From a virus: a DNA stretch of 20,602 nucleotides. The DNA is taken from the IMG/VR virus record IMGVR_UViG_3300042478_001659, positions 1-20,602 of that record, one strand, 5' to 3'. Positions 7,675 through 14,806 of the stretch are shown piece after piece. The notes beneath the pieces were generated by a model, which was not told the origin of the DNA, searched no databases, and was given only the letters and a program-made list of their open reading frames with translations. The position numbers and the translations under genes were made by a program. Each line of letters begins with the position of its first letter. Position 1 is the first letter of the stretch.

Positions 7675-10239
7675 ATGTCTAAAATATCCGAACTTGGTAA
7701 AATTACCGGCGGTAATACAAAATCCAGAGACTTGTTTGTAACTGTCAGCCTCGATCAGGGCGACGACGGCACGAAGAATATTACTCGTGCCGAACTAGTA
7801 AAAGCTATTCAGCAAGAAGTTTTTACTAATATAAAGATTAATGGCGGCGATTATATTCAAAACATCCCGCTTACAAACGTAACGATTACGGGCTCGGTCA
7901 TCAACACTTCTACGATGAACAACTCGACTATCAATACGTCGGTGTTGAATAACTCGGATATTAATAACTCTGACATAGACGAATCCGATATCACGAACTC
8001 TACGATGGAATCATCCGTCATTAACATTTCAACTATGAATGCGTCGTTTATTAACGCATCGATACTAACAGACGTTATCATAGACGATTCAACTATAAAC
8101 GACGCAATTATAAATGATTCCACTATAAACGACGGGATCATAAATGACTCAACAATAAACGACCCGAACATTAACGTTGATGAAGCATTTGCTCCTGACA
8201 TATCAAATACGGATTACTTCTATCTTAAGGACGTTTCTTTAGGCAGAACTGTCGCGATCTCTTACGAGGATCTATACAAAGAGATATCTAAAACCGCAAA
8301 GAAAGCAAACAAAGTATACGTCGGTGTTGATGGAGATGATACGAACCCAGGAAGTTATCTAAAGCCAGTTGCAACTCTCGCGCGGGCATTCGAACTTGCA
8401 CAAGAAGCTGCGGCCGGTGGTATACCTTCTGGTTATCCTGGAGATAACAGCCCAGGCATCCCAACGGCGATTACCGTTTTTCCTGGCGACTATTACACAA
8501 ACGGAAACCTTTCTCTTCCGGATCGTTGCACGATGGTGTCGACAAACGGACAGTATGCAACTCGTATCATTCAGAACCCTGGATACGAAAGAGAAAACGT
8601 CATACTCATAGGATCTGGCTGCTATGTTCAAGGTTTTTCTTTCTTTAATAATATTGTTGATAACTTTGACTATCCGTCTAAAGGGTTCGCTTTTTCGTTC
8701 CGCCCTGGTGCTAAAATCATTCGTTCGCCATATTTAAGAGACTGCAGTCAGATAGCGAACTACTTTGGAAGAGAGATCCCTCCTCTATTAAATCCATTCA
8801 ACAGCCGTGGTACAATTGAGGATCTAGGATACGAGGTAGAAGTTACCGGAGTTACCGGAACTTGGGAAGTTGACGACCTAGTTACGGCTAACAACGGCGT
8901 AACAGGATATGTGTCAAGAGTCACCGAGATTGGATCTGGAACGATATACATCAGAAACAATAGCGATGATCTTGAAGTTGGGTCACTCATTACATCTTCA
9001 TCCGGCGGAACGGCTATCATTGATGCAGTTCTAGAAGAAGACTATCCTAACAAAGAAGTAGGAAGAGGTGGGGGGACTGTACTCGCAGACCGAGCATTAG
9101 TCGACCAAGACTCAATCTTCCCATACATACTTTGCTTTGGTGTTACACCTAGAACTCAGAATGGTTTGGGTTATGTTGCGAAGAATGGCGCAGGTATTAA
9201 TGGCATCAGCTCTCTTTCCATCTTCTCGCGCTGTGCGTTCTATTCTCTAAACGGCGGTCAGATTACTCTAAACAACTCTGGTACTCAGTTCGGCGACATA
9301 TCTATGCGCGCGAAGGGATCTACTCCGGTCCAAAACCCTAGATTAACGACCGCTACTCTTGTAGAGAACGACGGTCTTGCAGATGAAATACTCGCAGGCG
9401 CAAACACAATCATAGACGACATGTGGGACTATCTAACGATCACTGAAGGGTATTCTGCAAACACTGTAAACGAAGAACTTACTCGTAGAGATGCTCTAAA
9501 CTTTATACGTTCTATCACAAACGATTTTCGTGAAGGTACACAAACAGGAACTCGTATATTTACAGCTGGCCTCTTTAATTATGAAGGAAGACATGTATTC
9601 TCGGTGTTTAATCCAAACACCGATGGCTTAAGATACATAGGAAGCGTAGCTACTGTTGGAGCTCTACCTAGTGGAGTTACGGTAGAAGTAAATGATGCGT
9701 ATGTTGTATATACCAGTGTATCAAATATCTATGACGGAGACGTCTACTACTGGGATGGATCTGCGTGGACTAACGACGGGCCAAATGATATAACTCTTCT
9801 TAACGCCTTTACAGATTCGTTTACTCATATGGGTGACTATATTAAGATAAACTTTACACTAACCGCCACAGAAGAAAATATGGTTGACGGTCTTGTAGAT
9901 GACGTCCTCATAGCAAGCTTAAGAAATCCTCGCATTCTTCGTTTCGGTAGCCTCGTAGAGAGTCTCTCACACCAGTTTAACCTCGCAAGTGCAGGCGTTA
10001 ACGTTAACGCGCTTCCACTTAACTTCAGAAGACTTGGCCAGCCTATATCAGCCGCTGCATCTGTTCTTCAAGAAGATGGTGGAAGAGTACGTTGGTCTGG
10101 AGCCGACGAACTAAATAACCAGTACTTCGCTAGAGGTCTTAAAATTAACGGTCGTACCGGAAGAATTGAAGGAAGGCCATTCACATCATCTGTTAGAAAA
10201 CTAGCTCGTAGAGCTTCGCAAAGTAGGGCATCAATATGA
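7675..10239 (+). CDS. Fibre-like protein: pentapeptide-repeat stalk plus pectin-lyase-like domain
   Basis: The 854-residue product has three visible parts. Residues 1-65 (MSKISELGKITGGN ... RDLFVTVSLDQGDDGTKNITRAEL) resemble the N-terminal capsid- or baseplate-binding part of marine phage fibre proteins. Residues 70-164 are nineteen back-to-back five-residue units of the form x-(I/M/L)-(N/D/T)-x-S, a pentapeptide-repeat pattern that predicts a square right-handed beta-helix. From about residue 205 (KVYVGVDGDDTNPGSYLKPVAT) begins the pattern seen at the start of pectin-lyase-like beta-helix domains, running through the Asn/Gly-rich middle to about residue 500. The C-terminus (NQYFARGLKINGRTG, then a basic tail) has no S74 domain. 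Such proteins bind or degrade host surface glycans, but no catalytic residues can be named here. The late promoter lies just upstream. The stop overlaps the next start in ATGA. Confidence 0.8.
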   Translation: MSKISELGKITGGNTKSRDLFVTVSLDQGDDGTKNITRAELVKAIQQEVFTNIKINGGDYIQNIPLTNVTITGSVINTSTMNNSTINTSVLNNSDINNSDIDESDITNSTMESSVINISTMNASFINASILTDVIIDDSTINDAIINDSTINDGIINDSTINDPNINVDEAFAPDISNTDYFYLKDVSLGRTVAISYEDLYKEISKTAKKANKVYVGVDGDDTNPGSYLKPVATLARAFELAQEAAAGGIPSGYPGDNSPGIPTAITVFPGDYYTNGNLSLPDRCTMVSTNGQYATRIIQNPGYERENVILIGSGCYVQGFSFFNNIVDNFDYPSKGFAFSFRPGAKIIRSPYLRDCSQIANYFGREIPPLLNPFNSRGTIEDLGYEVEVTGVTGTWEVDDLVTANNGVTGYVSRVTEIGSGTIYIRNNSDDLEVGSLITSSSGGTAIIDAVLEEDYPNKEVGRGGGTVLADRALVDQDSIFPYILCFGVTPRTQNGLGYVAKNGAGINGISSLSIFSRCAFYSLNGGQITLNNSGTQFGDISMRAKGSTPVQNPRLTTATLVENDGLADEILAGANTIIDDMWDYLTITEGYSANTVNEELTRRDALNFIRSITNDFREGTQTGTRIFTAGLFNYEGRHVFSVFNPNTDGLRYIGSVATVGALPSGVTVEVNDAYVVYTSVSNIYDGDVYYWDGSAWTNDGPNDITLLNAFTDSFTHMGDYIKINFTLTATEENMVDGLVDDVLIASLRNPRILRFGSLVESLSHQFNLASAGVNVNALPLNFRRLGQPISAAASVLQEDGGRVRWSGADELNNQYFARGLKINGRTGRIEGRPFTSSVRKLARRASQSRASI
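7882..8166 (+). repeat. Nineteen pentapeptide units in the fibre protein
   Basis: Translated in frame, residues 70-164 split without gaps into TITGS, VINTS, TMNNS, TINTS, VLNNS, DINNS, DIDES and so on to TINDP. The second position is nearly always Ile, Met or Leu and the fifth is usually Ser. The last units alternate IINDS with TINDx. Pentapeptide repeats fold as a four-sided beta-helix with the hydrophobic residue pointing inward. Confidence 0.85.
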
Positions 10240-10661
10240 CATATAGCATAGTTACAACAAGCCAAGCGCCTGACGCAAAGCCAATTGGTCTAAGCGTAAC
10301 CTTAACTGACGACTGGGAGACTATTATTGAAGTTCCTAGTTTTGAAGTACCCGAATTAGTATTCGGCGGCGACACCGTCGTCGTTCCCGGGGTGGCAGAA
10401 ATTATCAGTCCAATGATTATCACTAATATTGATGTTCAGACTGTAGATGTAAGCGTAAGAATATACAGAGCAAGTTCTAACACGTCATTCATAATAGCTA
10501 ACGAACTACCAGTTCCTGCGTTTGATGTTCTTCCACTTCCATTAAACGGTCAGTTCATATACACTGGAGACACGGTTGATGTAAAAGCATCTATAAATGG
10601 GTCAGTAAATGTAACAATATCCTACACAATAGGACAAGCGGAGCAGGATGATGTCGCTTAA
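10236..10661 (+). CDS. Small beta-rich virion protein (141 aa)
   Basis: The product has no Cys, no signal peptide and no membrane segment. It reads as a beta sandwich: DDWETIIEVPSFEVPE, then IITNIDVQTVDVSVRIY, VPAFDVLPLPLNGQFIY, a GDTVDVKASINGSVNVTISY strand pair, and a short acidic tail. This layout (a Leu/Val-Pro strand, an ITNID strand, then GD-x-V-x-V-x-A and a final V-x-ISY) resembles a small structural protein often found next to fibre genes in marine T4-like phages, in my recollection. It overlaps the previous gene by ATGA and the next gene by about a dozen bases, so translation is probably coupled through all three. A role as a fibre cap, adaptor or head decoration is possible and cannot be separated here. 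Confidence 0.75.
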   Translation: MTYSIVTTSQAPDAKPIGLSVTLTDDWETIIEVPSFEVPELVFGGDTVVVPGVAEIISPMIITNIDVQTVDVSVRIYRASSNTSFIIANELPVPAFDVLPLPLNGQFIYTGDTVDVKASINGSVNVTISYTIGQAEQDDVA

Positions 10662-13620
10662 GACAGTAAGAGGAAGAACACCTATAATAGGACCCGGTAT
10701 TAGGCAGTCCTACCCTATCGCTCTAGATCCTGGTGTATACGAAGGCTCGATTGTTTATGCAAACACAGATTCTTCAAACACTAGTATTATGTACTATTCT
10801 GATGGTTCTGATTGGATAGAAATCGGGATATCAGTCCAGGGTCTTCAAGGTCCACAAGGTCCACAAGGAGTACAAGGTGTACAAGGTAACTTTGGCCCTG
10901 CGATTAAAATCATCGGTGAGGTCGCAGATGTAAATGCTAACACCAACCCAGACGGCCTTCTTTCAGCTTTCTTTCCATCAGCGCTAGTTGGCGATACGGT
11001 TGTTGACCAGGCATTAGATGAACTATGGGCTTATATCGGAAATGACGATTGGTTAAACCTCGGCCCGTTTAGAGGTACACAGGGTATTCAGGGACCGCAG
11101 GGACCGCAAGGAGTTCAGGGTAACCAAGGTAACCAAGGTCGTCAGGGTAACCAAGGTACACAGGGTACTCAAGGTAGACAAGGCGGGCAAGGTTTACAAG
11201 GCGAAACTGGAACTCAGGGTACTCAAGGTAGACAAGGAACCCAAGGTACTCAAGGTCGGCAGGGTACTCAAGGATCGCAAGGTCTGCAGGGTATTCAGGG
11301 TGTAGGTGCAACTGGTGCTGCTGGCTCACAAGGTGTTCAAGGTATTCAGGGTTCTTTAGGCAATCAGGGTATTCAAGGACCGCAAGGGACACAAGGCACC
11401 CAGGGATCACAGGGTATTCAAGGTCTTCAGGGTACACAGGGTCGTCAAGGAACTCAAGGAACTCAAGGTCTTCAGGGTACACAAGGAACTCAAGGTCTTC
11501 AGGGTATTCAAGGTACTCAGGGTATACAAGGACTGCAGGGAACACAGGGACGTCAAGGTATACAAGGTCTTATCGGTCCATCCATTAATCTTATCGGTTC
11601 TGTTGCAGACGTAAACGTAGCTCCGCCTAACAATCCACAGACTACTCTAAACGCAGCATTTCCAAGCGCAACTGCCGGAGATGCAGTTATAGACGAGTTG
11701 GAAGGAGATGTTTGGGCGTATAACGGAACTACGTGGACAAACGGAGGCCAGATCAAAGGTCCTCAGGGTACGCAAGGTCGTCAAGGGACACAGGGAACTC
11801 AAGGAACTCAAGGTCTTCAGGGTATACAGGGAACACAAGGAAGACAAGGTACTCAAGGTATCCAAGGTCTTCAAGGTATACAGGGAAGCCAAGGTAGACA
11901 AGGTATACAAGGTATACAGGGAATTGGAACCCAAGGTTTACAAGGACAGGCCGGCGCAGCCGCCAATCAAGGTATTCAAGGTACGCTTGGTATCCAAGGC
12001 GCTCAAGGAATTAGCATTCAAGGTGCGACTGGCGCTGCTGCTTCTCAAGGTCTTCAAGGTTTGCAAGGAACTTTTGGTAATCAAGGTCTTGCCGGACAGG
12101 CAGCTGCGCAAGGTATCCAAGGTCGAACTGGAACACAAGGATTCCAGGGCCTTCAAGGTAGACTTGGAAACCAAGGCATTGAAGGAGCCGCGGCTGCTCA
12201 AGGTATTCAAGGCACGCAAGGTCTTCAAGGTAGACTTGGAAACCAAGGCATTGAAGGAGCTGTGGCTGCTCAAGGTATTCAAGGTAGGCAAGGCGGGCAA
12301 GGCATTTCTGGAACCGGCACTCAGGGAAATCAAGGTATTGCAGGTGTAGTCGCCGCTCAAGGTTTCCAGGGTAGGCAAGGTACAACGGGTGGCCAAGGAC
12401 TACAGGGTCTTGTAGGAACAGGCGCAACTGGTGCTAGCGGCGATCAAGGTATTCAAGGTACGCAAGGGTTCCAGGGAAGACAGGGTACGCAAGGGTTCCA
12501 GGGTATTGCTGGATCGGGTGCAACTGGTGCAACTGGTTCACAAGGTATTCAAGGTACGTTTGGTATCCAAGGTCTTAGCGGCTCAGCTACATTCCAAGGT
12601 TTCCAAGGTAACCAGGGTACTCAAGGTATTGCTGGAACCGGTAATCAGGGTATCCAAGGTCTTACTGGTGCTGCCGCAGCGCAAGGTTTCCAGGGAAGAC
12701 AGGGCGTCCAAGGTATACCTGGAGAAGGTAACCAAGGTTTCCAAGGTACTGCCGGTACTGTCCAAGGTTTCCAAGGTAGACAAGGTACACAAGGCATTAG
12801 CGGAGCTGGTAGTCAAGGTATTCAAGGTCTCAATGGTGGTGCAGTTGCTCAAGGCTTCCAAGGAAGCCAAGGTATTCAAGGTCAAGACGGTGGAGCAGTA
12901 GCGCAAGGCTTCCAAGGTCGTCAAGGTACTCAAGGCATTCAAGGTACTCTAGGTACACAGGGTACAACAGGGTCTGGCTCTCAAGGATTAACCGGAACAA
13001 CTGGCGGACAAGGGCTTCAGGGTATTCAAGGGAGACAAGGTACAACAGGATCCGGTTCTCAAGGATTGACCGGAACAGCGGGTAGTACTGGTGTACAAGG
13101 TACCGCGGGTGTTCTAGGATCGAACGGATTGAACGGTTCGCAAGGCATTCAAGGTAGACAAGGAACTACTGGTACACAAGGCTTGGCCGGACCATCTAGC
13201 ACAATCAATGCAGCAGACTCGACGTCTTCTACGGTTCACTACCCAGTCTTTGTTGCCGGTTCTGGAAGCGACCAAACAGCAAGAGTAAGAACTACAGCCA
13301 CAGCGTTCTCATTCCAACCATCAACCGGAAACCTAGCCGTCGGTGGAAACGTAACAGCTTATTCTGATGAAAGACTTAAGACGAATATTCGCACAATCGA
13401 TAGCGCTCTTGAAAAAGTTGATCTAATGAGAGGTGTGTATTTCGAAAGAGACGGAAAGCAGAACGTAGGTGTGATCGCGCAGGAAGTTGAAAAGATACTC
13501 CCAGAAGTAGTTCATGACATAGGTGAATATAAATCAGTAGCGTATGGTAACATAACAGCCGTTCTTATTGAAGCTGTAAAGGAGCTATCTGCTCGTCTAG
13601 ACGAAGTTGAGAAAAAGTAG
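10648..13620 (+). CDS. Collagen-like fibre protein with S74 self-cleaving chaperone
   Basis: This 990-residue protein has an N-terminal binding part (residues 1-63, including PIIGPGIRQSYPIALDPG), then Gly-x-Gln collagen-like triplets in three blocks (about 64-84, 143-309 and 371-847). The blocks are separated by two copies of a roughly 60-residue domain (about 85-142 and 310-370), each carrying IGxVADVN ... FPSAxxGDxVxD ... WAY. After a Ser/Thr-rich linker comes a C-terminal S74 domain: Ser906 in YSDERLKTN with Lys911, then GVIAQEVEKILPEVV and a last helix. The chaperone should trimerise the chain and then cleave itself off, matching a trimeric collagen-like rod. Triplets carry Gln or Thr/Arg rather than Pro, as usual for phage collagens without hydroxylase. 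Two ATGs lie together (10648 and 10651); GGAG at 10640-10643 is spaced better for the second. The gene overlaps the previous one. Most likely a long tail fibre or appendage. Confidence 0.9.
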   Translation: MMSLKTVRGRTPIIGPGIRQSYPIALDPGVYEGSIVYANTDSSNTSIMYYSDGSDWIEIGISVQGLQGPQGPQGVQGVQGNFGPAIKIIGEVADVNANTNPDGLLSAFFPSALVGDTVVDQALDELWAYIGNDDWLNLGPFRGTQGIQGPQGPQGVQGNQGNQGRQGNQGTQGTQGRQGGQGLQGETGTQGTQGRQGTQGTQGRQGTQGSQGLQGIQGVGATGAAGSQGVQGIQGSLGNQGIQGPQGTQGTQGSQGIQGLQGTQGRQGTQGTQGLQGTQGTQGLQGIQGTQGIQGLQGTQGRQGIQGLIGPSINLIGSVADVNVAPPNNPQTTLNAAFPSATAGDAVIDELEGDVWAYNGTTWTNGGQIKGPQGTQGRQGTQGTQGTQGLQGIQGTQGRQGTQGIQGLQGIQGSQGRQGIQGIQGIGTQGLQGQAGAAANQGIQGTLGIQGAQGISIQGATGAAASQGLQGLQGTFGNQGLAGQAAAQGIQGRTGTQGFQGLQGRLGNQGIEGAAAAQGIQGTQGLQGRLGNQGIEGAVAAQGIQGRQGGQGISGTGTQGNQGIAGVVAAQGFQGRQGTTGGQGLQGLVGTGATGASGDQGIQGTQGFQGRQGTQGFQGIAGSGATGATGSQGIQGTFGIQGLSGSATFQGFQGNQGTQGIAGTGNQGIQGLTGAAAAQGFQGRQGVQGIPGEGNQGFQGTAGTVQGFQGRQGTQGISGAGSQGIQGLNGGAVAQGFQGSQGIQGQDGGAVAQGFQGRQGTQGIQGTLGTQGTTGSGSQGLTGTTGGQGLQGIQGRQGTTGSGSQGLTGTAGSTGVQGTAGVLGSNGLNGSQGIQGRQGTTGTQGLAGPSSTINAADSTSSTVHYPVFVAGSGSDQTARVRTTATAFSFQPSTGNLAVGGNVTAYSDERLKTNIRTIDSALEKVDLMRGVYFERDGKQNVGVIAQEVEKILPEVVHDIGEYKSVAYGNITAVLIEAVKELSARLDEVEKK
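10900..11074 (+). repeat. Collagen-interrupting domain, copy 1
   Basis: This segment codes for about 58 non-collagen residues starting KIIGEVADVN, with FFPSALVGDTVVD and LWAYIGNDDW, and ending LGPFRG just before triplets resume. It matches a second copy at 11578-11757 in order, length and key positions. Confidence 0.8.
11578..11757 (+). repeat. Collagen-interrupting domain, copy 2
   Basis: This is the second copy of the same domain, with NLIGSVADVN, AFPSATAGDAVID, VWAYNGTTW and GGQIKG. It has diverged clearly from copy 1 at the DNA level, so the duplication is old. Confidence 0.8.
12151..12294 (+). repeat. 72-base tandem duplication in the collagen-like gene
   Basis: Two adjacent 72-base units (24 residues each, GLQGRLGNQGIEGA ...) begin at 12151 and 12223. 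Their first 38 bases are identical and the rest differ at only a few positions. This is far closer than any other neighbouring repeats in the gene and points to recent slippage or unequal recombination. Confidence 0.85.
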
Positions 13621-13632
13621 ACTTATTGAATT

Positions 13633-14805
13633 GTGATAAATTTATTTCGCGATATTCCTTCTTCAAAACCAAACTTCTACTTTCTCGCGAACGGATCTAA
13701 GTTTTATAATAACGTAGAAGCATTTTCAGAAGCAAGTAAGAGAAGAGACTCTAGGATAGAGTTTGTTCTTGACTATGACGTGTATCGTAATCCGCAGGCA
13801 TGGAGAGTAGAACCTCTTCTTGAATCTAAAGACTATTTCAGGAAGCACGCAAGAATCCTTGCGGAAAAGTATGATGACATTACGATTCACTACAGTGGAG
13901 GAACTGATAGTCATACAATACTCGATGCATTTATAGATGAAGGTATAAGAAATGTTAAACTTTGGCATAGAGCCGGGTTTGGTTTCGAAGATTTTAATCC
14001 AAAAATAAAACTCTTTGGACAGATTCGTGATACTCTTATGAGTAAATACAGCGAGAAGTTAAAGCAACTCAACTACACGGTAGAAGGTTTAGACAAACCG
14101 AATTATCTTGCACCAAACGACCCGGCAGAATGGAGACTTGCTCTTGAGAATTTCGTAGGTGATTATCGTACTATGGTTAAGTTACCGGAATCTATAGGCC
14201 AATATCACTCAAGACACAAGAGAGTGAATAAGACTAAACCGCGATCTTGTATGATATGGGGATTAGAAAAACCTCGTGTAACTTTGGTAAACGGAGATTG
14301 GTTTTGGGCTACTAATTCTGGAATGTGGTGGCAATATGATACTCCATCATCTAATGACTACGATACAATCTTCTTTTTCTCTACTGACGACGTCCCAGAA
14401 ATACAGATAAAGCTCGCGTGGCTTAAGATATCAGCGATTGAAAGTATTGTCAAGGCACGTGGAAATATTAGTAAGAGCGAAGCAGAAAAACTTGTGAGTG
14501 AAGTTCAACACTTTTCTAGTTCTTACTATACACTTATAAATGAATCAATGGGATATAAAGCCTTGAGTCATGTATTGAATGGAAATTATTGGAGAGCGAG
14601 TCCAGATTATTCCGGATGGTTAAAACATCTTCATTTAAAAAGAGAAAAGATTGGAATTATTCGAGAAACTCAGCATTTCTTTGAAGAAGAAATATCTAGA
14701 AGAGTTGACGCAAGATACATAGATGAAGAAAATAAAACATTAAATTCGATTCCTTCTAGGTCCATATACATAAGAAAATCCACTTTAGAGTTAAGAGATA
14801 GTTGA
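13633..14805 (+). CDS. PP-loop ATP-pyrophosphatase-like protein
   Basis: The 390-residue product carries SGGTDS at residues 88-93 after a beta strand (DDITIHY) and before a helix (HTILDAFIDEG), which is the PP-loop that binds ATP pyrophosphate in the adenine nucleotide alpha hydrolase superfamily. Such enzymes adenylate a substrate before amidation, thiolation or ligation. The usual subfamily marks are missing: only one Cys (Cys206) is visible, so the four-Cys zinc site of QueC and the CxxC pairs of TtcA are absent, and no PAPS reductase ECGLH end is seen. Later it has a Trp-rich block (NGDWFWATNSGMWWQYDTP) around residues 220-240. The start is a GTG 12 bases after the collagen-like gene with no clear ribosome binding site, but no in-frame ATG lies before the PP-loop. 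One base separates its stop from the TctA start, so the two are probably co-translated. The substrate is unknown. Confidence 0.7.
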   Translation: MINLFRDIPSSKPNFYFLANGSKFYNNVEAFSEASKRRDSRIEFVLDYDVYRNPQAWRVEPLLESKDYFRKHARILAEKYDDITIHYSGGTDSHTILDAFIDEGIRNVKLWHRAGFGFEDFNPKIKLFGQIRDTLMSKYSEKLKQLNYTVEGLDKPNYLAPNDPAEWRLALENFVGDYRTMVKLPESIGQYHSRHKRVNKTKPRSCMIWGLEKPRVTLVNGDWFWATNSGMWWQYDTPSSNDYDTIFFFSTDDVPEIQIKLAWLKISAIESIVKARGNISKSEAEKLVSEVQHFSSSYYTLINESMGYKALSHVLNGNYWRASPDYSGWLKHLHLKREKIGIIRETQHFFEEEISRRVDARYIDEENKTLNSIPSRSIYIRKSTLELRDS

Positions 14806-14806
14806 A

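Larger units (their letters stand above)
10837..13190 (+). repeat. Collagen-like Gly-x-Gln coding repeats
   Basis: In frame, most of this stretch is GGN-NNN-CAR triplets giving Gly-x-Gln with x mostly Ile, Leu, Thr, Arg, Phe or Val. It is broken twice by non-collagen domains. Synonymous codons are mixed (CAA/CAG, GGT/GGA/GGC), so the DNA is less uniform than the protein. The repeats throw up long false frames on the other strand and in another forward frame (for example 11708-12349). Confidence 0.9.

Noticed and set aside
7857-8201. Minus-strand frame over the pentapeptide repeats
   Set aside because: It arises from the regular codon pattern of the opposite strand.
11069-11545. Long minus-strand frames across the collagen-like gene (also near 11938-12427 and 12583-12942)
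   Set aside because: They are low-complexity mirror readings of the repeat and lack ribosome binding sites.
11708-12349. 213-residue forward frame rich in Lys and Val
   Set aside because: It is a frame-shifted reading of Gly-x-Gln codons and has no start context or family likeness.
10837-13190. CRISPR-like or satellite DNA array
   Set aside because: The repeat is a three-codon protein pattern in a continuous reading frame with mixed synonymous codons, not direct repeats with spacers.
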